The notes beneath the pieces were generated by a model that was given only the letters and a program-made list of their open reading frames with translations, was not told where the DNA came from and ran no database searches. Below, in pieces: positions 30,301 through 42,400 of a stretch of DNA of 64,000 nt. Source of the DNA: Fragilaria crotonensis (taxonomy: Eukaryota > Bacillariophyta > Fragilariophyceae > Fragilariales > Fragilariaceae). The stretch spans positions 1 through 64,000 of the forward strand of contig JAKSYS010000269.1 in assembly GCA_022925895.1 (NCBI GenBank), written 5' to 3'. Numbering within the stretch: position 1 is the stretch's first letter; the number at the start of each line of letters is the position of its first letter. A program made the translations under genes and the position numbers.

Positions 30301-33300
30301 GGTACATGATTGGCTTCGTTGATGACACTAATGGTCAAGCAAATCAGTTTTCGGAAGACGAGACGCCAGAAACTCTGCCGACTCTGCATCAATGGTCGCA
30401 GGAAAACGCCACCCTTTGGGCCCAAATGCTGGGAGTGACAGGAGGTGCGTTAGAGCTTCAAAAGTGCTCGTACCACGCGATGTCGTGGAAGTTCACTGTC
30501 CATGGTGCTCCAGTCCTTTTCGCGTGTCCTAAAGAGTATCAAACACTCAAGGTAACAGATCCATACACGGGGCGCTCCCAATCGCTCCAGTATCTCCCTC
30601 CTCATACGGCACACAAAACACTCGGACATTTTAAGGAACCTGCTGGAACTCAGTTAGAACAGTTCCGACGGTTATATCAGAAGAGCTACGATGTCACAAA
30701 GTTCCTTTGGTCTACTCCCCTCTCTCGGTCTGAGACTGTCCTGTTCTATAATGCATGCTACTTACCTTCAATCTCGTATCCTCTCACATGTTCTCATCTT
30801 ACCAAAGCCCAGTTGGAAATAATTCAACGACGAGCAATGGCGATTATCACTGCGAGATGTGGGTATAATCGGAATACGAAAAAAGAAATTTTGTATGGTC
30901 CGATAGAGTATGGAGGTGCAAATTTCCATCATTTGTATCATAAACAAGGTAGTCAACAAATCGAATATTTCGTACTACGACATTGGAGATCGAAATCAGA
31001 AGTTGGGAGAATGTTGAAGTGTGCTATTGCTTGGGCACAGCTCAACGCAGGCGTGTCATACTCCATCCTGATGAATACGCTACCTGAGCTGCCGCATCTT
31101 GAATCCAAGTGGTTAAAGTCAGTTAGAGAGTATCTGGCAAGCTTGCAGGCGGGTATCGAATTGGATGATCCTTGTATCCCAGCATTACAAAGGCAAGGTG
31201 ATTTGTATATCATGGATCATGTTCTCGAGTCGCGTTCCTTTTCGTGTGCCGAGATCAGGCACATCAACTATTGTCGGCTATATTTGCAGGCAGTCACTGT
31301 TTCAGACCTATCGACAACAGAAGGAAGCACCTTAGATCCCTGCAAACTTAATGGACACCCGTCATTGTTAAGTAGTCAAACTACATGGCTGAAAGTCCAC
31401 CAAGAACGCCCGTCCTCTAAAGCGTGGAAAGTTTGGAAGAGAGCAAATCTGTTGTGGAGCCTCCCTGGAGGTTGCCTCAAAGTACCTTTGCAGAACTGGC
31501 TCTTCCCATCGCATCTCCTACGGAATCGATATGTGGCTTATAAAAATCGCTCACGACTGTGGATTCGGGGTTTTGATCACGATCGCTATATGGAATACCG
31601 TCTCCGAAGTACTACCTTGTTACTTTCAGATTCGGATCTCGTGAGAGAACGTGGATTTCTAAGCATTCCTCCAGATGTCACGCCAGCAGAAATTATGGAA
31701 ACGACCAATGGAATTTGTTTGGTGCAAGGACCATCGAGACAATATCGACATCCCATTCCAATACCGCCTTCTATGGTAGCGACATTTGATATGTACAGGG
31801 GTGCTAAATTTAGGCGATCTGGCCAAAGCGCCTACCAGCGCCTAAAAAAGTTTAATTTAGGCGCTTTGTCGAAGTCTAATTTAGGCGCTGGGGTTAGGGG
31901 TTAGGGTTACGGTACAGTGCCCTATGCCAGTACTACTCGGAGTACGAAACAAGACACAACAAGCAAGCCCACAGTATTTCCTTGTTGTGCTACTGGTACC
32001 GGCTACTGGATATAGTACTAGTGTCTACTGTATATAAAAATATATACAGAATGTATACCTTTATCTTCGTTTAATTTAGGCGCTTTGCCGAAGTCCAATT
32101 TAGGCGATTATGCTCGTAACGGTAGGCGCGCGCCTAAATTTAGCACCCCTGGATATGTACGTTGATACTTTATGTCATAGAACCTTGGGAGAAGGATCTA
32201 CTTCAGCACCATACTCTTCACGCTGATGCTTACACGATTTGTTGGTCAGCTCAAGTAAACCTTCGGGTCGTGAGTGATGGGTCTGCACAACCACCGTCGA
32301 TGGCATCTTTTGGATGGATGATGAGTAACAAAGAAGGGGAACGGATGGCTCAAGGTATGGGTCCAGTTCGTGGCAGATCGCTTCATTCGTATAGAGCGGA
32401 AGCAACTGGGATGTTGTCGGCGCTTCGCTTCCTGATTCGCATAAGAGAGTTCTGTCAAATGCACGAGCGATGGACGGGCATCGTCGCAACTGATAGTCAG
32501 AGTTTACTCGACACCTTGTCGGGAGAGACATCCCTTGACGAAAATCACAATGTCCCCATTGATTTAGATTTTTCTCGTGTGGTGTTGGACGTGTTGATTC
32601 CCGAGTGGGATATTTTAATCGAGATTCAACAGTCACTAAAACGACTGCCGGGAGTGCGACTGGAATATATCAAGGGTCACCAGGACGAGGAGTCTTCCTA
32701 CGAGAACCTTTCCCTGCTTGCACAACTGAACGTGGATGCAGACAGAATCGCAAGCGAATACCAGGAACTTTTCTCTTCTCGAACACCATTCGCAATTATG
32801 TCTCCGTCTGTTGGGGCTCATCTGGTATTAAGAGATGGAACGGTTACGTCAAAGTATTCCGAAGTGATAGAGATGGAAGCGACGGGTCAACCCTTGATAG
32901 AGCACCTCAGGTTAAGGAACTCCTGGACCATCCCGGTCTTCGACACTATCGACTGGTCACCTCACGGCACCCTTCTGAAGCGATTGAAAAATAAGCAGAC
33001 TCACTTGATCTAGTTCGTTCATGATGTGCTCCCAACGACAGGCCGTTTTAATAGATTCGATGGCGGAAATCGCACGTGTCCTCTGTGTGAAAGTCTCAAG
33101 GAAGACAGAGACCATATAATGAGATGTCCTCATCCTTCCCGTGCAGCATGGCGGAGCGGATGTATTCAGAGAATTCAAACCTATTGTTGTGAAACACGAA
33201 CTTACCCACAGTTGACGAGACTTCTGGTCGATGGCCTTGAGCGTTGGTTATCCGGCGATGATCAACCACTCCTCAATCCGGATCAGTATCCGACAGATGT

Positions 33301-33823
33301 ACATTCGATCATTCGCAGACAACACCAGGTGGGCTGGAAACATATTATGCTTGGACGTTTTGTGACGGATTGGAGACGAGTACAAGGTCTCTATTCAGAT
33401 CGCATCACCACAGTCGCTGACTCCGCCAACTCGCCAACTCACAAGAAGACACCTGAGCAATGGTTGATAGGACTGATTAACGTTTTGTGGGAGCAATGGT
33501 TCATTCTCTGGGCAGAACGAAACCAGGACTTACATGGACGCGACGCTCAAAAACGTCAATCTCAGTTGCGACGAGATGTCCATCGGCAACTACAGGAGAT
33601 CTATAACAACAAGCCTTTTATGGATCCAAAAGTTCGGTCTTTACTGCTTCAAAATCCGGAGGCTCATTCGGCACAGTCACTTCAGGTCACCACCAATTGG
33701 TTGCGAATCCATGTTCCCATCGTTAAAGCAAATGTACGCAAGGTTCGTCGAATGGCATTGGAAGGTATGAGATCGATTCGTACCTATTTTAGCCCGTTGC
33801 CTAATCCGAATACCGTGCCGTAA
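27332..33823 (+). CDS. LINE ORF2: APE endonuclease, reverse transcriptase, RNase H, zinc knuckle (broken)
   Basis: ATG candidates are 27332 and 27380. The endonuclease has IYSLNLNGLS, LCGQEHNV, LLGDFNES, LWLDYGLATKR and PTDHRAYFFDL, which are the N, QE, GDFN, D and DH sites of APE-type enzymes. An Arg/Lys-rich helical linker follows. The RT core has PSGVHLGHYKA, motif A NYDATACYDR, motif B GTGQGSGNSP and motif C FVDDTNG. RNase H (32270-32760) keeps the four acidic sites in VSDGSAQ, YRAEATGML, VATDSQSLL and VDADRIASEY. The last part has CPLCESLKEDRDHIMRCPH, a CCHC knuckle. Frame changes lie near 29905 (between QYGC and the continuing IDPVMLEELQ) and at the MITE; TAG at 33011 stops the RNase H-knuckle junction in frame. 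It cuts target DNA and reverse-transcribes the element RNA when intact. Confidence 0.8.
31788..31795. repeat. 8-bp duplication GATATGTA, left of MITE
   Basis: GATATGTA, identical to 32152-32159. Confidence 0.85.
31796..32151. mobile_element. hAT-type MITE, 356 bp, inside the LINE
   Basis: Perfect terminal inverted repeats of 21 bp, beginning CAGGGGTGCTAAATTT at 31796 and ending with its complement AAATTTAGCACCCCTG at 32151. They are flanked by the 8-bp direct repeat GATATGTA (31788-31795, 32152-32159). An 8-bp duplication with CAGGGGTGC tips is diagnostic of the hAT superfamily. Inside, TTTAATTTAGGCGCTTTG and its flank occur directly repeated near 31850 and 32070, likely subterminal binding sites. 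GGGGTTAGGGGTTAGGG (31890-31906) is telomere-like. There is no coding capacity. Confidence 0.88.
32152..32159. repeat. 8-bp duplication GATATGTA, right of MITE
   Basis: GATATGTA, identical to 31788-31795. Confidence 0.85.
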
Positions 33824-33953
33824 ATGGCGCTCGAGTTTATTTAATTCATGGTGGCTGTCATCCCACCCAGGGTGATGGTCATCCGTGTGAGTCGAGTATC
33901 CCAGCAGTATGTGGGTACAGCGGCAGCACGGTAAATTAGGTTTCTGGTTTTTT

Positions 33954-33975
33954 TTGTTCTAACTTCGTAGTACAG
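33954..33975. repeat. 22-bp target-site duplication, right of LINE
   Basis: Identical to 25543-25564; directly follows the T-run that ends the LINE. Confidence 0.85.
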
Positions 33976-34010
33976 TACTTGGTACATTGTACTTAATAAC
34001 TCCAGCGCGG
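33976..34010. mobile_element. right part of the older hAT-like repeat
   Basis: TACTTGGTACATTGTACTTAA continues the similarity to the 36582-37181 element interrupted at 25564. Its far end could not be placed. Confidence 0.4.
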
Positions 34011-35637
34011 CGGTTTCTGTGCACCGGGTTTATCGCAGTGTCTTTGTGGGGAAACTGCTACCGGTAGTCCACCTGTTGTCTTTGCAACAAGATTATAACA
34101 CCTGTTTTCTTTCTCATTACACCTATTTTCCACATAGAAAACAGGTGTTCTAAGTTCTGACAGAGATAACAAGTGTTGGCATAGTTACTAACAGGTACAA
34201 TACAATAGCAATCTCCCCTATTCTTTCCTCGTTGTAACATTACCGTTGGTACAAAATGCTGTACAATAACAGGAAATTCGCCTGGCCGCTTGCTTTCAAT
34301 GGTACAACAACGTACCCTCAAACCTCACTAACACTTGTCTAATTGGAGTGGTGCAAACTAGCTAGAGCATCAATCAGACATTATCTAGCACATCACCGAG
34401 TATCAGATTCCACATTGCATCCATTTGGGATTTGACTTGCTGGCAAAATGCCAGGAAACAAAGCTAACATACCACAGGCTTCAAGATGCCAAGTCAGGAA
34501 GCAAAACGGCCCATTGGTTATAATGTGGCAGCAACAAGTAAAGTCATCGAGGCAGAAGAAGTTGCGTGATTTTGGAACTGCAAAAGATATGCTCCTGTTT
34601 TGGCAGAGAGTACCCTGCTGGTCATCATCTCCATCGGGAAACATTCTCGGAAATTGCTTCCCAACAGCAGTGACACCTCTGAACCCCTTTTAATCTGGCT
34701 GGCACTCGCCATTTTTCTACCCATTCAGCCAATCAAACATCTTACAACTTTCCTTTGACAATGAAATATCTAAAATCATCGGATGTACCAAACGCTTGCA
34801 ATTAAAAGACAATATATGATAAACATGTTTCCGGGTTCTCACCAGAGAGCTGAGCTCTCCCTTGTTGCTATGTGATGCTACTGCATTGGTCCCAACCGAC
34901 ATGGCCCCAAATGAAAAGCGTCCCTCGATGGGGCAATGCAGCTTAAGCGACACTCCTACAAGATCAAACCCTTGAACTGAGGATACCTTACATTGTCGGT
35001 CAGGTACAACAAAAGCTGCCAAATTCTTCTTTTAATCAACATGTACTTTATCGCCAGTGCAGCCGGAACAATGTTTAGTAGTCCACATTAGAATCCCAGT
35101 ATTCTCTGATACTGAACTGCTGGCAATGATAATTGTACACCTCCTTAGGCAGGTTCCTCTGAAGTTGGTAGTGGTGCGTGACACAGGCAATAAACATTGT
35201 ATATATTGTTTGCTCTGACGGGACTGGTGGTGCGCCGTTTCTCATTCCAAAGTTCTGGATACTTGTACCGGTACTGGAGATTTGTTGCTCACATCGGAAG
35301 GTGTTGACCAACAGTCCGAATCAGCACAATGAAATGCAAACATCCCAACGAAGGGAGGAGTCATTTGGAACACCTATCTTGCAATGCTGTACTCATCCTT
35401 GATGACTTATTTTTGCATTCCGAGGACTTCAATCTGCTGCATTCATTAGCATCAAGATGTTTATATTGACCATCATGGTCTTTTTTGTGTAGACAGCAGT
35501 AATACAACTCCTACACAATCTCATATTTTTTATGGGTTTATTCAGGCAAGTGAGGGGTTGATTCATCCCATGGCGCCGGGAGGATTGACACTAGTTAAAA
35601 GTTTAGTAGGATGGTTGGTGGTAACAGCAAATTTTCA
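34011..35637. other. intergenic, nothing recognised
   Basis: A+T-rich, many short frames, none with codon or domain support. The self-complementary pair CACCTGTTTTC (34100-34110) and GAAAACAGGTG (34136-34146) could form a hairpin. Confidence 0.35.
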
Positions 35638-36045
35638 TCCTAATTCCATTCTCAACTCAGTTTTCCCTCCTCTCATCCAACTTCATTTACTTAGGAAAAC
35701 GACCTTGTTTCTACCTAATTAAAAACCTATCATTTGTGACGAAGAATTCGTGTTTCATTCTCATGGTCACCTGCGTAAAATACGAATACGAGTCTGAGCA
35801 TTGGTGCTTCCACATGTTCATCATCAGATTTTTTTTTATAAATCCTAATTCCATTCTCAACTCAGTTTTCCCTCCTCTCATCCAACTTCATTTACTTAGG
35901 AAAACGACCTTGTTTCTACCTAATTAAAAACCTATCATTTGTGACGAAGAATTCGTGTTTCATTCTCATGGTCACCTACGTAAAATACGAATACGAGTCT
36001 GAGCATTTGTGCTTCCACATGTTCATCATCAGATTTGTTTTTTTA
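35638..36045 (+). repeat. 204-bp tandem duplication, two copies
   Basis: Units 35638-35841 and 35842-36045 are nearly identical (both start TCCTAATTCCATTCTC and end in a T-run after CATCATCAGATT). The very few differences, such as CTGCGTAAA against CTACGTAAA, make the duplication recent. No gene is included. Confidence 0.85.
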
Positions 36046-36573
36046 AATAAAAAAGTGCATGTGGCAGGATGAACCGTAGGTTGCAAAATTGCCTCCTAAC
36101 ATCTTTTCCTGGCTCTCACGGTCGAATAACGTCAACAAACGAGGAGTATAACCGAAAATCCTCCAACCCTCGTACTTCCGGTAGTCTACCGTATTTCTTG
36201 GAGATTTGTACCCACCAAATGTACATCGAGGTGTGCCGGAATCCCACCAAATCTTCATCAAAAATGTCAGATGGATGAAGGGAATCCGTGAAAAAAATGT
36301 CGCGCTGGCGAATGAAAAGACGGAAAATGAACATTTAAACTTGTCTTCTGATTATTAGAGTTATACATGCATAGCTAGCTTTCAGCGAGTGGAATTCAAA
36401 TGACCTGACGTTTCAATGAAATGCCAGGATTTTTCTGCCAGAGGATAAAAAATGCCGTTCGAAAATGTACATAATCTTGGGAGTGGTGGGTACGCAGGAG
36501 GGCAGGAATGTGAGGGGTACAAATCTCCGAGAAATACGGGTACCGTCCATCCCAAAAATAATGAATTTAGCGG
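36046..36573. other. intergenic with an inverted short repeat
   Basis: TACCGTATTTCTTGGAGATT near 36189 has a diverged inverted partner near 36518-36543 (AATCTCCGAGAAATACGGGTA). Nothing coding is supported. Confidence 0.35.
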
Positions 36574-36581
36574 GTGATCAT

Positions 36582-37181
36582 CAGGGCTTCCCAGTACATG
36601 GGGTTGTTAGTACAATATCGTACTTAGTCTTAGTACAAAAGTTAGTATATCGTACTTAATACGCCAACTTTCCAGGAGCGTACTAACTAGTACATTGTTA
36701 GTACATCACAGTACAACAGTATACAGTGCAGATCCTACGTGCTGTTCTACGCTATGCATCAGTATGTATTGCTGCATATGATCTGTATTTGCATGAACAG
36801 CAAATTAGACAAGACTATGGAATCAATCAATTCAAGCTCATCTCAGATTGATGTGGTTCTTGCAGTTGAAGTACAATGACTAGCTAAGGAGATGCCATCC
36901 CGTTCACCGCAGCTGTTGCAACTTAATACACTCATATGGCCTCCAATTAAACATGTCAGCATCACATTTCCAATTGCAACTAACACAACCATATGATGAG
37001 CTCAGAGAAGCAAGGTGCGCGCACGCGCTACTGCGTACTCAGTACTAGCTCATTTTACGACTATAGTTTGTTAGTATGTGTTCTTAGTATATACTAAGTA
37101 TGTACTTAGTACGTGCTTCTGGACTGCTGTTAGTATAGTACCAATACTAAGTGCCGAAAAGGGACGTACTGGGAAGCCCTG
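36582..37181. mobile_element. hAT-like non-autonomous element, 600 bp
   Basis: Ends are inverted repeats, CAGGGCTTCCCAGTAC at 36582 and GTACTGGGAAGCCCTG ending at 37181. The 8-bp direct repeat GTGATCAT flanks it (36574-36581 and 37182-37189). The CAGGG tip plus 8-bp duplication fits hAT. Subterminal parts are full of TTAGTAC/GTACTTAGTA words, probably binding sites. No transposase frame is present. A diverged second copy hosts the LINE (25508-25564 and 33976 onward). Confidence 0.85.
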
Positions 37182-37189
37182 GTGATCAT

Positions 37190-37943
37190 ATGCGACAGTA
37201 AATGAGTGATGAGATTCAGAAAAAGGTCGTAGTTATGACATTAAATATCAAGATTCCCAACTGATAGAATGCCATGACGTATGCATAATAGTTGTGCCAC
37301 CAACTCAGTTCTGAGTCACCGATGTATGCATAACAAAGCGCTCTGCAGTCTGCAGGCCGCCCGATACCAGGAGGTGTTGTCAGAACCACGAACGCTTGTA
37401 AATGTCGTCGTCATAACGCACGATACATAGAAAAGAATCAAATCACATGCTACATACTACGCAAATATACAGGCCCTTCGCAGGAAAGTGACGTAAGTCC
37501 TGACTACTTCAGAATGTAATAGTACCACGTGGTAACACATGATTAAATATCTTTCGTTTGGATACGTCTTAATTCAGGCAATTAGGTGAAGAAACTATTT
37601 ATAAACTTTGTATTTATCATTCCGACACCTTATACCATGTGTCATCCTCAGAAAGATTAATTAGTTCGAAGAGAAGCACGGCCCTATCTAGCAGTCCCGA
37701 CTTCTATATTGAAGATGCGAGCAGAGGCTAAACCCGTCCATTTCTACGCCACATAGTACAAGAACTACGACATTCCAAGCACAGAATTTTATTCTGTTTT
37801 CGTGATACTACCCTCTTCCGACATCGGACGCAAACGCAACGATATATGCACGCTTCATTTGGACCTCTATCTGCAAACTACGAGCACTTTGTTGCGCCCA
37901 CACCTTGTAACGTGAAATACAAGAACGACAACAACATCTCTAG
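37190..37943. other. upstream region of the DUF6824 gene, nothing recognised
   Basis: No frame or repeat is supported. It presumably contains the promoter of the gene at 37944; no clear TATA box was chosen. Confidence 0.35.
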
Positions 37944-38639
37944 ATGATTCATTGTCAACCCCCCAAGAAAGTCTATGTTGTCCCTCACGACAACGATGTG
38001 AAATGTGGCCGGGGGAAAATATGTTTCGATCACCCCGGAAATTCATTGCTGCGGATCATGGTAGCGCTCCAACTCGAGGAGTATCGCAAACAGACCGTAA
38101 AAACGATGAAAACCAAGTTAGTCAACACCGTTATTGCCGATTTTGCAGCCCAAGGGGCAAGGTTTTTGAAGCTTGATCGTTCTGTCGGGTTGTGGTACGA
38201 CGGAGGCACCAAGGCAGCCAAGGAAAGGATCGGGTCTGCATTCCGAGATGCCAGCCAACCGAACAAGGTAAAGTGCATGGAGAAGTTGAAGGTGCGTATC
38301 GCCAACCATCAAGATTGCAAACGCCTGACGGGCCTCCCGTTGGCGGATCACTCCCCTTCTGGTTCGGGATCGCACCATACTTCATCTGGAGTAACCGGGG
38401 CTAGCGACGCAACCAGGGCATACACTCAAGTCAAAGCACAAGGTGGTCCTGCGACGATAATGGAAACGAGAAGACAAACTCGTCCAATTCATCATGGCCG
38501 TAAGGACGGGAGCCATTGCGCTCTCTCGTCTCGTCCTGTTGATGTTTGCCATTTTGTGATCAATTCCGCGAACGCAGCGAGCGATGCTTTTTTGTTCTTG
38601 TCGTCTGACATTGCCAGTGGTCAGCCCCTGGATACATCC
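37944..38639 (+). CDS. DUF6824-type protein, N-terminal part (gene split by a retroelement)
   Basis: ATG at 37944 opens MIHCQPPKKVYVVPHDNDVK. The domain spans about residues 15-110: DNDVKCGRGKICFDHPGN, LLRIMVALQLEEYRKQ, KLVNTVIADFAAQGARFLKL, LWYDGGTKAAKERIGSAFRD. These are the hallmark positions of DUF6824 (NDVLCGRG..HPGN, K..I...I, GGRFLK, W, A..Ki...lRD), a domain abundant in diatoms and often thought regulatory or nuclear; its biochemistry is unknown. A Ser/Gly/Thr-rich stretch follows. The host sequence ends exactly at codon 232 (TCC), where the tyrosine-recombinase retroelement begins; the visible frame then picks up eleven foreign residues and stops at 38675. The rest is at 45554-45790 in the same phase. 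Confidence 0.75.
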
Positions 38640-38936
38640 CGAAATAAATTCCGAGTCTTGTCCAAATTTCTCTAAGTCCGTTTAGTCGGATGAGTCGTCT
38701 GCTTCGTGGTTTCGTCGTACCGTTGTCTCGCGCACTGTCGCGTCGATTCGTGTGTTGTCTGTGGTCATTCTCGTTTCTCTTTTGTGCTCGTGAGACTAGT
38801 AGAAATAAATAGATGGCATCGGAATCTGGTCCTAATAGTTTTGTCTCTCTCTCCTGGTTCGTCTCGCGGTGTCGGTCCCGTGATAGTTATCTAGCGGGGG
38901 TCCGTCGCGCGATTGTGAGTCGACCTGGTTTCCGCC
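38640..38936 (-). repeat. split direct repeat B2 of first DIRS/PAT-like fossil
   Basis: About 297 bp, near-identical to 39181-39475; starts CGAAATAAATTCCGAG and ends TGGTTTCCGCC. Confidence 0.85.
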
Positions 38937-39024
38937 CCATGCAGAGCATGGCCAGGAGGTAACCGGCGCCAGGGGCGCCGATGAACCTAGGCATCGGGCC
39001 AGGAGAGGAGGTGTGGGTGGGTGG

Positions 39025-39180
39025 GATTAACTAGAGTAGTGTCTTTGTCGATTCGAGTTCGTTCGGATTGTGAGCAATTCGTATCTTGTGTTGTGTTGTG
39101 TCGTGGTGTTCGTCTGTCTGTGTCTCGTGTTCGTCTGTCTGATGGCGACTGCCCGTCCTTTCCGATCTTCGGACATGCCA
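39025..39180 (-). repeat. split direct repeat A2 of first DIRS/PAT-like fossil
   Basis: About 156 bp (GATTAACTAGAG...GGACATGCCA), near-identical to 45397-45553. Confidence 0.85.
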
Positions 39181-39475
39181 CGAAATAAATTCCGAGTCTT
39201 GTCCAAATTTCTCTAAGTCCGTTTAGTCGGATGAGTCGTCTGCTTCGTGGTTTCGTCGTACCGTTGTCTCGCGCACTGTCGCGTCGATTCGTGTGTTGTC
39301 TGTGGTCATTCTCGTTTCTCTTTGTGCTCGTGAGACTAGTAGAAATAAATAGATGGCATCGGAATCTGGTCCTAATAGTTTTGTCTCTCTCTCCTGGTTC
39401 GTCTCGCGGTGTCGGTCCCGTGATAGTTATCTAGCGGGGTCCGTCGCGCGATTGTGAGTCGACCTGGTTTCCGCC
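39181..39475 (-). repeat. split direct repeat B1 of first DIRS/PAT-like fossil
   Basis: About 295 bp, near-identical to 38640-38936; it abuts A2 directly at 39180/39181. Confidence 0.85.
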
Positions 39476-42400
39476 ATTTTCCGGTTGTCGTTCGTCCGCA
39501 GAATCTGGGGCGATCGTGTAGAAAGATTGTCGACTCGTCATGCGTGCGGCTACCCGAGTGTCGAGTCCGGCACTTGAATTCGGAGGTATCTCATGAACGT
39601 CTGGCTTCGCCACCTCCCCACCATCTGAATCGTCTCACTTGGAACTCCGGCGAGGTGCATGGCCATCGCGGCGCCTGATCTGATCGAGTGAGTGCCGATG
39701 CCACTCGCCTGGAGGCCAAGCCTCTCCTCCCTGCGAGAGTCGTCGCCATCCTGAGCTGCCTCAGTATGGACTTGGAAGAGATGTGTTGGGGTTCGTCTGA
39801 GTCCTGCGTCCTGACGGCGTTAATCTTCGGGTTCGTCCGTGAATGGCAATCGTAACTCCGTACCCTCGTCGTCAGGTCCGCTAGCACGCGGACGGGGCAG
39901 ATGTCCGTTTGTCCCTGCCTGTCGTTTCGATGCTGAGTCACTGTCGCGCCTTTGTCCCCGTTCTTTTGTCGCCGGAAGGTGATCGACACGGTGTCGGCAT
40001 TCTCCAGTTGTCCTCGGTCGGTTGTCTGCAGGTCCTGTCCCTTCTGTCGGAAACGAACGTCGTCCACTCTGATCACTGATGTCGTCCGTCGGCTTCCGAC
40101 ATCGGAATATTCGCACGACCTCATGGCGAAAAAGAACGCGACCACCACAAGTTGTCCAATAGCGATGTCCGTCTCGTTTCTTGCCCAGGATCGAACCTTT
40201 CGAATCACCTCTAACGGCAGCGCCTGCTGTGGGTAGGTCCTGGGTCCTCGTCGGCGTAACGTTTCAGTTGTAAAGCCAGAAGGGGTCGAGTCGTCCGGCG
40301 GCGTCGTGGATTGGGCTCTCAAATTTGTTAAGCCTGAAGGCCTGAGCCACACCGTCGAGGGTGGCACGAATGGAACCGGACAAGGGTCCATTGCCAGCTT
40401 CCTGAGGTTGTCGGGAGCGAAGCCGTCCGTCCCGAAGGGCGGCGGCGAAGCAGGCGAACGTTTCTGCTTTCGCTTCTCGTCCGAGTCCTTGGAGAAAGGC
40501 TCCCTCCCGACTCCGTCGATTCGTCCGAGGAATCTTTCGTAACAGCGCCAGCTGCTATCGCGCTTGGCACGGGTTGAGTCGGCAAGAGCTGCGTTTTGGG
40601 CAGCAGCTGCAGCCAGCCTCAATCTGCGAAATAAGGGCTGGCCGCAAAGGGATGATCCTGAAGTTCTGTGGAACAAACGGTGAGCAGTTTTTCGTGATCA
40701 AGTCTGTCAGTGCCGCGTCGTCTAGAGCGAAATCTCGGGAGAGCATGTCCGCCACCTTGTTCTCTTTCCCGGGAACCACTGCGTGTAGTGGTCTATCTCG
40801 TGCGTGAGGCAGAAATCAGCGAACGCTCGGGCTATCGTCAGGTGAAGCGGACAATCGTCGTTGAAGTTCGACTTAGCAAGCCATCCCGCTGCTGAGGTGC
40901 TGTCTCCTGACTGAGCAGAACGTCTTCGTCCGTCCACGCGGCCCCTTCGTGGAATTCCACGATCATCCCCACAAAGGCAGCAAGGAACTCGAGAGTGTTT
41001 AGGGTCGCTCGCCCCAGCAGGTGCTCTGGTAGCTGATATCGCCACGCCAGGCCGCTCTTGAGGCAGTAGCCTCCGATGCCTTGTGGGCATGCGTCCACCC
41101 TCACTATGCGCGTCGGCCACCGGCAAACCAGCCTGTTGATCGAGATACCTCGCGACGCCTTCTGAAGGAAAGCCTTCCACAGAATCAGGTCGTCCAGTTG
41201 GGGTTTGGTCAGTCTCGCCTTCCCGGCCTGCTTCGAACGCTCGCAGGCCTTGTATAGCCTTCCCATAAAGTGTCTTGCGTAAGGGATGACGTAGGCGGCG
41301 TGGCTAAAACGTCCGAGGGTCGTCTCTAGGTCTCTCGTCGTCACGAAGGCATGTCTGTGCGTCAGCATCCTGTCAACGGCTTGCGTCCAGCTCATGTGCT
41401 TATCGTGAGGCAGTGCGACGACGAAGCGGCGTGTGTCCACGATCCATCCGAGGATCATCTTCCTCTCGGATGGTTTGGCCTCGGCCAGGAACTTTGGGAT
41501 CGCAAGGATATCGTCTCTGGGAAAAGTCTCCTTAACCTCGGGGTCGCAAGGCCTCCCGACCAGGTGGAGCGCCAGCGGGATCGCGGCAGCGCTCTTTTCT
41601 GCGTCGCGGGGGGTTGAAGGCCCCAAAAAATGTCGTCCAGGTAGCAGTCGAAGCGAGGGAGGTCGTCGTAGGGTGGATAGTTCACTGCGAAGTAGTCCGC
41701 CTTGCCGAAAACACTCATTTTGTCGACCGACCCTTTGTCATTGTCCACTGCCCCTTCGGTGTCCAGGAGGTGCTGGTGCGGCGAGTGGTAGACGCTCGGA
41801 TCCCAGTCGTCCCTGCGGACAAGGTCGTTTGCCAAGTCCGTGATCATCTCCGACACGTCGCTCCATTGCGATGGGTTTGGCGCTCCACCGAACGTCATCC
41901 TCAGCGCCACTAACAGCAGGTCGTCGATACTCGTGCAGGACTTCATGGCTGTGGCTGCTTTGAGATGGATTCGTCTGTAGGCGGATTTGCAGTCGACCTT
42001 CGTCATCCAGATAGGCTCGTCTGGCCATAGTTGGCGCAGGAACGAGATGTGGTACATGAGTCTGCTGAATGCTTTTCCGAAACGTGCTTCTGTCAGTTGG
42101 GATGTGTCCACGCGTTCATTTACGCTTCGTCCTGCCACTCCGCTCGGGCTGAATGACTGGTCATGTGTCAGTCGGAGTTTCTCTATTGAATTTCCTTTCT
42201 CGTCGATCGACGTCTGCGCGACCATCCCCAGAGGCGCGACCTCGCATCCCTTGATCTCTAAGGCGGCTTCGCGGCAGTGGTAGCTGCCAACCCCTTGAGG
42301 CTTCGTCCTTCAGCATGGATATCAACTTTGCCTCGTGGCCTCGGGCCGATTTGTGATTGCCGCGAGCTAAGTTGGCGCGCACGTCCGCGAGGCGGTCAGA

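Larger units (their letters stand above)
25565..33953 (+). mobile_element. LINE (APE-type non-LTR retrotransposon with RNase H), near full length
   Basis: It is flanked by an exact 22-bp duplication and ends in AATTAGGTTTCTGG plus a run of T. It has a short 5' leader (25565-25650), ORF1, an overlapping ORF2 with APE endonuclease, RT, RNase H and a zinc knuckle, and a 130-bp 3' UTR. Total is 8.39 kb, of which 356 bp is a later MITE plus its 8-bp duplication. Presence of both APE and RNase H places it with the I-like/Tad-like LINEs rather than RTE. Five lesions are visible: frame changes near 26260, 27287 (C-run) and 29905, a frame change at the MITE site, and an in-frame TAG at 33011-33013. 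Confidence 0.88.

Noticed and set aside
31890-31906. True telomere or interstitial telomeric array
   Set aside because: Only about two and a half units, inside a MITE with perfect ends; too short to call.
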